Below are positions 22,465 through 34,008 of a stretch of DNA of 64,000 nucleotides, piece after piece. Position 1 is the stretch's first letter. Each line of letters begins with the position of its first letter. The DNA is taken from the NCBI GenBank assembly GCA_009801085.1, contig VNWV01000032.1, positions 62,001 to 126,000 of the forward strand, read 5' to 3'. The notes beneath the pieces are model-generated. The model searched no databases, was not told where the DNA came from, and saw nothing but the letters and a program-made list of their open reading frames with translations. Made by a program: the position numbers and the translations under genes. The DNA comes from Lasiodiplodia sp. COLG20. Taxonomy: Eukaryota; Ascomycota; Dothideomycetes; Botryosphaeriales; Botryosphaeriaceae.

Positions 22465-24074
22465 ATGAAGCGAACTCGCCTGGGTCACAAGAAGTCGAAA
22501 AATGGATGCACACACTGCAAGAATCGTCATGTTAAGGTGCGTCAGCACATGCTGTGAAGCGTGCAGACACATTAGGGAGCGAGCGAAGCTGAATCTTTTC
22601 GAATTCCATCCGCAAACTTTGTACTGAAATTTGAGGCAGTGTGACGAGCAACGGCCATGCGGCAGCTGTAAGCGATACGGGATGGACTGCAGTCTCACTG
22701 CAATGCCAGAGCAGAATCGCGAGTTCCAATGGCACAATTCCACCATTACCGGGGTAGAGCCTCCGGTCTCTGCAGACCAACCATCCCAAGTTACTTCAGC
22801 CAGCGAGGGCCCTCACAGCCATGCCCTCGTTCCTGTTGTGGATCAGCCACCACCAGTATTTTATCCCAGAGAGGCGTATTCCCAACACCTGATTTACTCC
22901 CTAAAGTCAAAAATCGCCGACGGGAAGAGGCTTTTCGACAGCCTCGAAGAGGAAATGCAGATTCTGGACCATAACGTCCCAATACCAGCACAGTTTGAGC
23001 CGGGCATGGAAACTCCCACCTCAGATCTTGTCCAGACTGGGCCAAGTGACTGGCTTAAGGATTTGCAGCTACTGAAACACTACCTCACTACTGCGTATCT
23101 GTCCTTCTGCCAGGATGAGCGCCTGGCTCCGTTCTGGCAGCACGTCATCCCAGAATGCGCCTTCTCCCACGTCTGTGCTTACCATCTTGATACCCTCGTA
23201 CGTTGCTAAAACTTACTAGGAGTACCTGATGCACGGCCTTCTCGCTATCTCCGCGCTGCATTACGGCCATGCAAATCCCTCGCACAAAGAGACCTACAGC
23301 CTTCTGTCCGCGCGGCACCAGGCGCTCGCCCTGAATTGGTTCTCATCTGAGCTCCACAACATAAATTCAGAGAACTACAAGGCACATGTCTTCCTCGGCT
23401 CAATCGTCTTCATGTTCCCCATATTTGCCGTCGCGGAGGCCGGCCGTGAGTGTCAGATCGTAGACACACATGACATTGTCCAGTCGTTCGTTCTGCTCAA
23501 GGGCAAGTCTTGCCGCACCTCATCTTCGTCCCATGTTTAACTTACAGGGGGCCCAGGAGTTAAATCGATCCTTGACACCCCTCCAACGTCCCAATGGGCC
23601 GCTAGCGGAGAGCTCGCCCCACTCACCGAAGTCTCAGTGCCCACGGACACCCCGGCGAGCGGCGAGTTTATCAGGCGGCTGGACGCTGCGCGAAGCTCCA
23701 TCAAGTGCATCGTTGCCGAGTGCGAAGATACGACGGAGGTCTTGGATATATGCGAGGCTGCTGTCGATGCGCTGCAGGAAACATACACTCGATCCATTGT
23801 GCCTGGGACGATGGCGGATGGCGTCTGGCTTTGGCCGCTGCTTTTGCCCGAGTCGTTCGTCTCGCTGATAATGGAAGGCCATCCATCAGCACTGGTGGTT
23901 CTGGCACACTTCGCGGCTCTGATGAGATGTTTTGAAATTTACTGGTGGTCGAAAGGGTGGAGCGAGAGTGTGATAAATATGGTAGTGGCACGACTGGAGG
24001 CACGGGTATTCACGTGTGTAGAGTGGCCGGTTACGTGTGTCAGAGAAGAAATCGACGTGCGAATACTGGCCTGA
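22465..24074 (+). CDS. Zn2Cys6 transcription factor C (Upc2-like domain layout)
   Basis: Zinc-cluster regulator of 479 residues in four exons: 22465-22536, 22640-23197, 23220-23502 and 23548-24074 (all in frame). Splicing the first intron at the GAGGCAG acceptor gives an intact cluster: GCTHCKNRHVKC, DEQRPCGSC, KRYGMDC. The basic lead-in GHKKSKNG and the later block EYLMHGLLAISALHYGH resemble the group that includes sterol regulator Upc2, though many unrelated regulators share it. The last intron is GC-AG (see findings). In-frame upstream ATGs exist at 22285 and 22333, but that extension is low-complexity Phe/Ser from a CT tract, so I chose ATG 22465. It is divergent from transporter 2. A 22-nt gap (23198-23219) as intron 2 is unusually short; the junction DTL-EYLMHG fits the family, so a longer alternative is possible. 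Confidence 0.8.
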
Positions 24075-24468
24075 TAGATCTACCCTTCAGAAGCGGGGAT
24101 GTTTGAGCAGCTATTTAAGTTCGCGCCCTAAAAACAGCATCATTCATAATTTTCCTATAATGTGTGTTTTAGGATCACACTTATTCAGCGTCCTCTGTAT
24201 GCTCTAATCTAGACACTACATACGGCAGCTCCATGAAGCTACTCTTGATAAGAACTTTGTTAAACAAGGACCAATGCGGCACTAATTAATCGGCGGCATT
24301 TACCAAAGGGTGAAACATAGGGATTTGAATTTGTAAGAGACCGGATGCCGGGAAAAAGGGATTCCGAGCAAATGTGACTAAGTTGTCAATACAAAATGCT
24401 GCCATCCTGCACCAGACTCAGTCGACCCTCTGTCAATCTCCTCTGCACAGCCACAACCGCTTAAAGCC
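24075..24468. other. Intergenic, regulator C 3' end and NmrA-like promoter
   Basis: AT-rich 394 bases. No element at the CGG-N7-CCG spacing was seen, so the downstream gene may not belong to the same regulon. Confidence 0.5.
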
Positions 24469-25278
24469 ATGTCTACCCGCTTTTTAGTCTTTGGCGGCAC
24501 AGGTAACTATAAGAGTCCTCACGTGCGGGTGAGCCTGAACTTGACGAAAACATACAGGTGCCATCGGCCTCTATTTCATCAAAGCCGCCCTTTCGGCCGG
24601 CCACGCCCTGGTTCTATTCGTCCGAACACCGTCAAAGCTTCCCGAAGATCTTCGGTCCCACCCGCACGTCTCATTGATCCAAGGTGACCTATCCGACGGG
24701 GCCGCCCTCGACCGCGCTCTGAACAGCGGCGCAAATGCTTTCATCTCATTCGCTGGCCCGTACTACGGGACAAGTGGCACGGTCCGCCTTCCTATTCCAT
24801 TCCTCCCTTTCCTCACGAAGCCTCGGCTGGCAAATCAGATTGAGTTTTGAGGTGTGACTAACGAGCCGCGCAGCCCATCACCGACTGTTACAAGACCTTC
24901 CTTCCGAGGTTAGCCGAGCACGGCATCACCCGCGCTCTTGTACTTTCCACCCCGTCGTGCCCCTCGCCGTCTGACAGCTCTTCTCTTTTCTGGGGGTTTG
25001 GTCGACTCACCATGCAATTGTTTGCGAAGCAAATGCTATTGGAGATGCGCGGCGTGGGACAGACCGTGCAGTCCCTCCCTGTGGACCAGGTGAGATGGAC
25101 CGTTTTTAGAGTTGGAGGACTGAAGGATGGAGAGGAAGTCAGAGAGGTGGTGGCGACATTCCTTGGTAGTGGAAAGGACACAATGGGAGTGACCAGGAAG
25201 AGTGTGGCGGAGTGGGTGCTTACCGAGGCGGAAGAATGCAAGTGGGTCGGCTCCTGTCCGTATATCTGCAACCCTTAG
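24469..25278 (+). CDS. NAD(P)-binding NmrA-like protein
   Basis: Atypical short-chain fold protein of 220 residues, probably cytosolic. Exons 24469-24502, 24558-24781 and 24874-25278 total 663 nt, in frame. The first intron splits the cofactor loop, giving FLVFGGTGAIGLYFIKAAL (GGTGxIG, the NmrA/NAD(P)-binding_10 pattern). VLFVRTPSKLP ends beta-2 with an Arg that suggests NADP. LSTPSCPSPSD replaces the catalytic YxxxK region, so it may be a sensor-like or isoflavone-reductase-like member rather than a classical SDR. The second intron is 92 nt with a branch site GACTAAC and an atypical GTCCGC donor. The C-terminus RKSVAEWVLTEAEECKWVG is typical of this family. Whether it belongs with the sugar block is not clear. 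Confidence 0.78.
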
Positions 25279-26685
25279 GGTGTTCTTGCGATTTTCTACG
25301 CGCAAGGGGATCTAACTACTCAGGATTGCTACAAAATAATGTTGAAGTGTGGTCTCAAGACTCACCCGTGACATCGCTGTCTAGCCCGCCATGTTCTACG
25401 TCCCTTAGCTTCTTGCGCGTGATGGCTGTGCCGTAACACTACCCGGTAAACCACTATCTAGGACGTGGAATTCCAAAAGTGCCCCAGCCTAATACCATTC
25501 GTCTCGGAGTGCATGGTACGGTGAAGTATAAGTCCACCTTAGGATTTTATTAATTACAATGGATCGAGGGGTTTAAATTACAGTCCATGCTCTATCTACA
25601 GTTGAATTAAAAGGGGGAGCCTTGATCAGCCGGGTGACTAGATGGTCATAATGCTAACGCAATTCTGGTGACGTCTGTCTCAGTTGCCTATATTTACTTC
25701 CAATAATACCGCAATATAATACAAGAGGGTTACTCTGACGTCTATATAGTGGTGGCAGTTTGTGTGTGATACGAATGCAAGGCAGCATATGGTCGGCCCG
25801 GCATCAAAATATTCATATTCTTCTTGCAGTGGAATTTATTACAAAATTCAACCCGTTGGTCAAATTTGTTATATCTACAATGGATGGCTCCTGAATGAGT
25901 GGATGAATGCTTGGTAGCGATTTGGTTGCTGGAAAATGGAATGGAATTCTCTGATGGGTAATAGAAGACGATTTATGCTTACAGGAGATAGAAGTGCTGT
26001 GCACACTAAAACCTCGCCCAAGAATCAGCATGTGTCTTTTATCTCCTACGTGCCCCATGAAGCCATTACCAAACCATTCGCATCACTGTCATGCTGTAAG
26101 TCGACTGGAGAAAAGGAATTGCTGTTTTAGGTAAATCGGTATGCAGCGAGCGTGTGCTCAAGCTAGAGGAAACGATTATGTAAAAGGCGTTGGTTAGCGT
26201 GGCGGCTAATGAAGATACAGTCACGCTGACGGGTTGCGTCATAAAGCCTCTTTTAGCCGGGCGTTGTCACCAGGAAAAAAAATTATCTACATAGCATCTA
26301 ACTTCTATCGCAGCATCTTTGCTGGACATTAGTCCGACCAGAATCCGGATAATTCAAAGGGAAAGATGCACCATAAATAGCGTATGGAACATCAGAGATT
26401 CGGATGTCAAAACAGTATGGAGAGCGGATGCGGGGTCGGGCCTCGGGTTGAGTCATGTTTGCACCCCCAAAACGTCCGAGCTAAGACCATGACGGAAATA
26501 ATTCTGAGCCTAACAGCGGGAGTGGCGCCTGCGTGTGATCACTTTCAAGCCAGACTGGGGCAAACATATTACGGCACCATAACGCTCGTTGAGCTAGTAT
26601 TACTCTTTTTCCACTTCTTCATTCAAGTCACCCCAGTCTCTCCAAGTATCTCTATCCAATCTCTGCATCTCTTTCCAATTTGAGC
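25279..26685. other. 1.4 kb AT-rich intergenic, no gene recognised
   Basis: Several AT-rich stretches (around 25540-25760 and 26260-26380). Open frames up to 99 codons have no domain. No terminal repeats were noticed. Confidence 0.45.
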
Positions 26686-27386
26686 ATGCTTCAGCCCACC
26701 AACGACCGCCGTAGCCGGCTTCCTCCTTGGATCAGCCGTTGGCTTGGCTATCGCGCCTCGTCTCCCGCACCTCTCCCTTGGTATTTGACCTACTTGTGGT
26801 CTTTTGTCGCTGCCTTCTGCGGGCTGTCGGTCCTTCAGGCAATATTCAACTACTCAAACTACTTCAAGGCTCGTCACGTGCCTGGTATTATAGCCTCATA
26901 CGTCTGTTGTCCCCCAATAAGAGGGTCTTTTAATCAACTGACCATATTCAACAGGGCGCCTCGGCAGTTCTTGTCTACGGCGTGCCCCAGGCCCCACTTT
27001 CTCAACCACGGGCTCTCATTGGCGGGCACTTCCTCAGCGCACTTGTTGGAATTTGCGTTACAAAGCTTTTCAGCCTCATGCCTTCAGACTCCAAGTTTGA
27101 ATCGCTGCGCTGGCTAGCCGCCTCGCTATCCACAGCCATTGCCATTGTCGTCATGCAGATCACAGAAACGACACATCCACCCGCAGGAGCTACTGCATTA
27201 TTACCTGCCGTCGATGAGGACATTTGGAATCTGTCATGGTACTATCTCGCTATCGTTCTGCTATCTTCGACCATGATCCTCCTCGTCGGCATTGTTATCA
27301 ACAATACTCAGCGTGTATACCCTGTTTTCTGGTTCGCTCCAGCGAAACCTGCCAAGGTTGAGCAAGGGCCGGAGTCGAAGGCGTGA
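26686..27386 (+). CDS. HPP-family integral membrane protein
   Basis: Small membrane protein of 215 residues. Exons 26686-26901 and 26955-27386 total 648 nt, in frame. The first hydrophobic segment is WYLTYLWSFVAAFCGLSVLQ. The spliced exon continues GASAVLVYGVPQAPL, then SQPRALIGGHFLSALVG, ITETTHPPAGATALLPA and YYLAIVLLSSTMILLVGIVIN. THPPAG is the motif that names the HPP family (PF04982), and its position before helix 4 is usual. Some bacterial and plant relatives have been linked to nitrite transport; no function is firmly assigned for fungal members. It is followed 0.8 kb downstream by the His/Cys-rich gene on the other strand. Confidence 0.85.
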
Positions 27387-28157
27387 GAGACCCTTGACTT
27401 TTCTACCCAGTCATACTGATGTGACTGCCACTAGATGGCGATACCCTCTGAAACAAGTCATGGGCTGGTGCGGAGGAATTTGTATATAAGCGTCTATTGC
27501 GCATTTTGAGGACTAAAGCATACCTGATAGACCAAGGCTATGTTGTTTCCGTTATCGAAAAGAAGACTACAGAGTCAGGATATAATATAAGTACTTCTTG
27601 AAAGCTTGGCTAGGACGGGTGGCTGTGGATTGTTACTATCCAAGTATTACCTTTAGAGCAGACCATCGGAATAATGACAGAATTGAGGAATTAAAAGACA
27701 CAAATTTAGTCCTGAGATGATCCTGTTATGCAGTCAAAAGAGAAGTCAGAGTTCTTGGTGAGCATACCATGCAATCACAAAATAGTCGCATTTTGAAGTG
27801 GTGAAAAAGTTCGAGGTGAGTAGCGGTGGTAGTTTTTTACTTCCAGCAATCCAATCCACGCGCTGCATATGCTATCCATGAGATCAGTCTCAATTCGAAC
27901 CGCCTCATTGACTTGGATCAGGTTGAAAAACATACCTCCAACTGAGAGGTCTGCAATCGTTGCGGAGAAGTCATTGGCTATATCCCAGTTGTCGAAGCTG
28001 ATACTGCTGGATATTTATGCACATCTGATGACCTCGAATACTCAGTTCTGAAAGCGAAATTAATATTTCCAAGCGAAAACCTATCTATATTAATGTACTG
28101 TAGCCTTGTGAATGTATATACGATATAGATACCACTGCGACAAGCTGCCCAAATTAT
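27387..28157. other. Convergent 3' intergenic region, AT-rich
   Basis: Lies between the HPP gene stop and the His/Cys-rich gene stop. Poly(A)-signal-like AT tracts occur and no gene is seen. Confidence 0.5.
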
Positions 28158-29030
28158 TCACATCACAATGCAGCAAGACTCATCATTACTCTTCTCATCG
28201 TCATCGCAGCAGCAGAAGCAAGATCCGAAACAACTGTCGCCTCTACAGCAGTTACAACAGTCATCACCGCAGCAATCCCCACAGCAATCCCCACAGCAGC
28301 CATCATCGTCGGATGAGGGCTTGGGCTCAGTCTCTACTTGGTCATAGGAACCGTGGGTCACACTGTAGTCCGTACTATGCGAATCCGTATTATGGCTCTC
28401 GTTCTCGAAGTCGGAGTGATGTTCCCACGCCTCTGTAGCCGCCACGCCTAGAGCGGCTCCGCCGGCAACTCCAGCAGCAACTCCGAGCATCGTAGTTGAA
28501 GTTGACGAGTACTTGTTTTGCTGGGATACGTTGATGTCTATGTGCTGGTTCTGTTGGTAGCTTTGGTGCTGTGGTTGGTAGCCCGAGTTCTGGTAATGCG
28601 GGGCAGCATGCGATTGTGATTGATGGCTGGGATGTACGTGGCTCTGATTGTGCGAAACGGGATGTGGTCGTGATTGTTGTTGATAGGTAGGCTGAAGAGG
28701 GCGAGGGTACGGGTTGTGAGGTGCATGATGTTGCTGGGTCGTGTGGTGCTGCTGGATTGTGTGGTGGTGATGAGTTGTGTGGTGCTGCTGAGGTGCGTGA
28801 TGTGGTCGCTGATAAGTGGGATGCGGGTGCGGTTTGTACTGAGTATGATGAGGTTGCTGCTTCTTTGGAGGCGCATGATGGGCGGCATGAGGTTTGTGAG
28901 GCTGCTGCGGAGCCTGGTGGTAGTGGTGGACTGTGGTGTGGGTTTGGTGTGAATGCTGTACTGGGCGGTGGTGGGTCTGGCGCTGCTGGTGGCGGGGTGC
29001 GTGCGTTGTAGGTTTGTTGTGAGCAACCAT
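28158..29030 (-). CDS. His/Gln-rich, Cys/Asp-rich protein with CaaX-like C-terminus
   Basis: Unrecognised single-exon protein of 290 residues. ATG is at 29028-29030. Residues 1-163 hold 41 His with abundant Gln and Pro, in runs such as HHTTHHHH. Residues 181-201 form a Gly/Ala segment (MLGVAAGVAGGAALGVAATEA), glycine-zipper-like and just long enough for a membrane pass. Residues 241-290 hold 17 Cys in CC pairs separated by Gly-Asp (GCCGDCCGDCCGDDCC), then an Asp cluster and the end CCIVM. The last four residues CIVM fit a farnesylation CaaX box, with a neighbouring Cys available for palmitoylation. The nearest comparison is yeast Ybr016w/CYSTM-like proteins, with a Gln/Pro-rich head and Cys-rich palmitoylated tail; this tail is far more acidic. 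A metal-binding, membrane-bound role is inference. A TATATAG box lies near 29101-29110 on the minus strand. Confidence 0.75.
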   Translation of the reverse strand: MVAHNKPTTHAPRHQQRQTHHRPVQHSHQTHTTVHHYHQAPQQPHKPHAAHHAPPKKQQPHHTQYKPHPHPTYQRPHHAPQQHHTTHHHHTIQQHHTTQQHHAPHNPYPRPLQPTYQQQSRPHPVSHNQSHVHPSHQSQSHAAPHYQNSGYQPQHQSYQQNQHIDINVSQQNKYSSTSTTMLGVAAGVAGGAALGVAATEAWEHHSDFENESHNTDSHSTDYSVTHGSYDQVETEPKPSSDDDGCCGDCCGDCCGDDCCNCCRGDSCFGSCFCCCDDDEKSNDESCCIVM

Positions 29031-30719
29031 TTTGATTATTGTTGAGATAATGCGCTCAAGTGCAAGTGTTGTGAGCTAGCTGTGTAATGATCGAAGGCCG
29101 ATCTATATAAACCATCCACTTGAGCCTCACTGCTATTGTTGTACGGGTCTTCCTGTGGATGCAACAAAATATAATTAGTATCACCCCAGCCTCGTGCGCG
29201 CGAAAGAGCCGTCAAGGAACCAATGCTCCTTCTGTACTAGCACTGTTTGCTCCTCAAAGCTTACAGGCTGGCTGCCGACGAGGAAGCATGGCACCGATCC
29301 AAGTAAACGAGCCACCGACGGCTGAGACGCTGTAAATCAGCAGCCACAAAGCGCCACTTGGAGTGGTTGGCACATCCTACGGTCCGTAGATAAAAGCAAA
29401 TGAAAAGAGGTAGATTTGGATCTTCTAGAAGGTATTCTACAGTAAGCTACATTTGATCGCTGGGCGTATTCATCGAGGAAAGACAAAGTAAGGCTTGATT
29501 TGCAAAATACATCGCATCTGCACTCGTCAAAGATGAAACAGATATTTCGTTGTTTATTCGTGGCCGGTTGCCAAGTGCATAGCCCGTTCACATGCGGGGT
29601 GCAAAGCGCCACACCGCACGCCATTGCGGTAGCCCTTGCGTACAGCCCCCGCTTCCATCCCACACCTAGCGCGAACTTTGTGAGATCCTCCAAAATCAGA
29701 TTTTCTGGCGATGGAATAGGTTTAGCCGGCATCATCCGATAGACTACAGACATATCTGTACAGCCCCCGACACAGCACACTGTAGACTCATCTCGATTCT
29801 CACGTCAGCCGGGAGCCCCTGAGATACTTTATTTGCGCGTCCGCGGCTCACATCCCCGTCCGATTCGCCCAAATATACTAGGAACATGCATTAGCGGTTA
29901 GTTCACGTCACATCACACACTGAATCAGGAAACATGGACCGGGAAACACCTCAGCTCATGTGAAATAGGCGGCAGGGTGCTGTGGCACTGTTTGAGCCTC
30001 ATCGGGCCCCCATGCGGGACGGATACCCAGCAATCTGGGTCTGTCAGGCGTTCTGGCCCTGGCGGCGAATGATGCAAGCAACGACGACGCACTTTCTGTG
30101 GCAGATGCGCTTATGCATCCACATAATCTCATCAATTTATTGACCCTTCTAATAGACGGCAAGGTTGGAGCTGCGCGGCTTTATCCATGCTGTTGGTGTT
30201 TTTCCAACACGGTCGCAATCGATGATCACGCACTTAATCTCGGACCCAAAAGCATGCAACTGCACAGAATTGGACAATGTCGACTACTCGAAAACGTACG
30301 TCGCGCTTCCCTTCTTAGATAATGCTTACCTTCGGTACTGCCAGGTAAACGCCTCATTGGGTCTTTTCTCGTTCAACTGTTACTTATTCCAAGCAGCCAG
30401 CTGCGATGGAGATGATTCAAGGTCCTTCCAGAACGAATGACAGCTCACAGCAAGAATGATAGGAGATCCTGGTATCAGAGTTTCCCATTCCCATTCGCCC
30501 AATTCTCCAACTCATTCACATCTCACACCAAAGCCAAAGTTATTTCCCTCTTTTTAAAATGGGGAAATCGACAGCTACTACGCCCTATAGCCCTACACAT
30601 GGCCACGGAAGCACTTTCCTCGCACTCTACACCTATTGCTCAGCTTCTGCACCTTGAACTAACAGCCTCAAGATCGTCCGACAAGGGGGCACTCAGCATC
30701 TTGCTACTTCACAGAGGCT
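29031..30719. other. 1.7 kb intergenic, no intact gene
   Basis: Promoter of the His/Cys-rich gene and the leading side of the GMC relic. Frames such as 29337-29780 minus (147 codons) have no recognisable domain. The missing N-terminal FAD domain of the relic could not be found here. Confidence 0.45.
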
Positions 30720-31424
30720 ATCGTTGAGAAAATCCAACTTGAGACGGGGTTGGGCAGTATTGCTGCTGCAACGGGAGTCCAGGCCTTGATCAAGCATGGA
30801 GAGCGTAATGCCCACGGAGAGGTGTTCGCCAAGGATGGTTGGGTCGCCAATTCCACTGAGCTCGAGCGACTGCCGCGACCTGACTGCGCCGGCGGCGAGA
30901 ATGACAACATTCCCGTCAACCTCAATCTTCCCGGCATCGGTAAGAACCTACAAGACCACGTCCTCTCCTGCCTGAGCTAGGAGATCGCCAACAACCGGGT
31001 GTACGGCGATCCGCTGCGCGATCCGGAGCTCCTGCAAGCCGCTCTCCAGCAATACCACGACTTCCGCAGCGGCCCCATGGCCGGCACGCCACTCTCCCTT
31101 CAGCCACCTACCGGAAGCCTCGGCCTCGGGCGCCAGGCGGATTCTTGAGGGGATGGGTCCGTCGGACAGGTTGGACGTGGCGAACGAGGTTGCGAGGGAG
31201 AGTGCGTGGACAGCGTTTCACCCCTTTGACACGTATGCGATGATGCCGGCCGAGTTGAGAGGCGTGGTGGACACTAGGCTGCGGCTGCATGGGGTGAAGG
31301 GGTTGAGGGTTGTGGATGCGAGAGTATTCCGTTCGAGACGTTGGGGAATATTCACGCCACGGTATACGCCGTCGCGGAGAAGGCGGCCGATTTGATCAAG
31401 GGGGATGGAAGGAAGGATGAGTGA
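30720..31424 (+). pseudogene. Decayed GMC oxidoreductase (aryl-alcohol-oxidase-like) fragment
   Basis: Remnant of a glucose-methanol-choline family flavoprotein. The GMC substrate-entry motif survives as LPGIGKNLQDH near 30927-30960, followed directly by an in-frame TAG at 30978-30980. The same frame then reads on through homologous sequence (VYGDPLRDPELLQAALQQY, SGPMAGTPL) to a second stop near 31146. A segment of well over 100 residues is missing. The C-terminal active-site region resumes in another frame (AFHPFDTYAMMPAELRG, then VKGLRVVDARVF) and needs one more frameshift near 31328 to read NIHATVYAVAEKAADLIKG before TGA 31422-31424. The usual HPxGTCxM is HPFDTYAMM. The N-terminal GxGxxG domain is absent. 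At least two stops, one frameshift and one deletion make it non-coding. Confidence 0.85.
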
Positions 31425-34008
31425 AGTTGGTTATGGGTATTAGATGCTGGAATATGCCATATTTCTGCGCTTGACTGGTGCGGCCAGGTTTCGAACCTTG
31501 CACCGATGGTACATCAGTGATAATTGGGATCTCTCTTGGTGCAATGGCGAACGTCAATAGTCTGGCCTTGCATCATAGCGGGTGGAACCTTTCCGAGCAA
31601 ACTAATCTGAGCTCTTTTGTATATGCCTAAGCTTATATCAGGCAGTTCAGCAAAGAGTATTTCGTTGACGGGCGCTCAATCTTCGGTTGGTCGGGATCGA
31701 TCCGAGAACAGACGAGTATTCAACTCCCGTTACCCGAAGCTTGGAAGACGTCACGCCTACGTAGGCGCCTTAATCGCTCGGTCGAGGGAATGCCAGTCTG
31801 GTTCTGAGATGGTCCAAAGAGTGTGGTGTTTTTATCCGAGTTTCGTCCTGATGCTGGACTGTGACGAGCGGGGAGAACTGCGGGAACCCTTCCTAAAAGG
31901 GAATGCTTCCCGCTCTTCTCGCGCGCGTGGCACCTGGTCAGCTGCAGTGTGTCGGAGAAGATAAGAAAAGACTGCCGATGGTTGGATATTGTGGGCCATG
32001 GGTCTCCTGATGGATGGGGGCCAAAACCCTCCCGTTTGAATGCTTGCGGATCAAAGGACTCACGCTTGAATCCTTCCAGATCAGGCGCAGGAGTATGATT
32101 CATACTCGCTCAGGCATCCAAGGGGCGAGCTGGAGGACTGAAATCCCCCAGAATCTCGGGCGGTTCCGGACACTGGAACTTCAGTGTCTGTCATTGGCTG
32201 CGGAGACAAAGTTGGCATCGTGCCCGCTACTGACGCTATTGTGCGGCGCGGTCCAGCGGCCCGACCATGGCCCGCTGTAGATCAACGCCCCCCTCCCGCC
32301 CACCTCCACCCCCACCATCCCAGGCAGCACTGCTGCATCCATCACAACCCATCACGGGCAGCACCCGGTCCATCACACCAGCAGCTGCATTTCATCGACT
32401 TTATGAGCCCATAGCCCCGCACTCAAGACACGAAAAAAAAAACCATCCACGGGACCGATACCTCACTGTCACTTCGCCGGGTGAGACATCGTTGACCCCC
32501 GAGCAAACATTAACATCAGGATCAACACCAACAGCAATACCAACAGTGAGACAGGAACTCCTCCTTGGACTTCCCTTTGGTTCCTGCGTTCTGTACACAG
32601 TGGTTTTCCGGCACGCTGGGTATGTTTCTGCGCCGCATCCGCACGGCCCCACACCGCGTACCGGCTGCTCTTGGCAATGCGGCGTAGTACGAGCTGCTTT
32701 TGCCTATTATGTATTGAGGGGGACTTTTTGTTAGGCTCCCCAGCATAACGGCTCCAATGACGCGGCGCAGTACGGGTGTGCCACGACGGCGGAATTCTCG
32801 GTGGCGGCTAAAACCTACATGCTCCCTTCAAGACTCAACACTCACTTGGCTTTGGAACACCACTGTTCGATACACGCCTGCTTCTAGCTGATACTGGAGT
32901 ATTTTACTTTTAGTATCTATTGCCAGATCAAGACTTGAGGTCTGAGGCAGTCTGCAAGTAGAACGCAATTCGATTGGCGGGGGTGCACTACGCCGCATTG
33001 GCTGGCACACCTGCATGTGACACGGAGGACCGTTTGCATGGTTTAGAATCCTTCCCTTGCCGATCGATACCAACGAACATCTTCATGTCGCAATTCACTC
33101 CTCCTTGACAGGGTAGTGAGTAATACGGATTGTTTCCACACGTGCCCACCATCGACCAGCTTGAAGCTGCTTTACAGCCCCCACCCGGTAGGGCTGTCTT
33201 TCCCTGTTGAGCGAATGCTCCACTGTTCGATCGTGACATCGGGGCGCGCAGATGCAGCTACATGGCCTTCATCCCGACTTGCTGGAACCGATGCTTCCTT
33301 CTATAGCATAGGAAGGAACTTTGGAGAATCGACCCTTGCCCTGTCTTTGATCGATACGTACCTGCTGTTGATCACGAGGCAAGTCAGCGGCACAAGGGAT
33401 GCTAATAGTGTATAGGCACCCAAGGGGGCGCATGTGCTGGCCCCGACAGACAGTGGCACAGCAGATGAAGCGTCAAGTTGAATCCTTCGATCGGCACACA
33501 GTATGAAAAAGTTGCCTTTGCCTGTCGCAGGCAGTCCAGCAACGAGCGGCAAAGACTAAATTAATGAGTCTACCATCTCAACCTGAGATGACTCCGGCTT
33601 GGCGTACCCTCGCCATGTACCCTTGCGCTTGCCACACGCGGCATGGAGATTCTTGGCCAAGCTTGGTTAATGACTTACTTTCAAGGGTAAGTCTTTTTAT
33701 AAACCCGGTAAGACGGCCCTTGCGGCCCAATTCGTACTCCACTTCCTCGCCATGCGACATGCACGAGCTGCCACATTTCCGGGAAGCCGGAATAGCGAAG
33801 TGCAGCCTCATTCTCGCCAGGGACCAAGATCGGGGCACATCACAATCGAAGGCGGGAAATACGTTGTTGGGGAGCTGGAATATAGACTTGCGGAGAAGGC
33901 AGGGTTCCCACTCCCTCCTCGTCACTTCTCAGTTTCTCGCTGCGCTTTCCGTACCTTATCTCTTCTACCCAGTCACTTAATTCACCCAACACTTTGGGAC
34001 CACACTTG
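31425..34008. other. 2.6 kb intergenic, no gene recognised
   Basis: No open frame above 155 codons carries a domain. A 28-base hairpin-like sequence is at 31477-31504 (see findings). A homopolymer of A and a C-rich tract occur around 32280-32450. Confidence 0.45.

Noticed and set aside
31487..31497. tRNA gene on the minus strand suggested by GGTTCGAAACC
   Set aside because: No complementary 5' acceptor, D-arm or plausible anticodon stem is found, and the T-stem has a mismatch.
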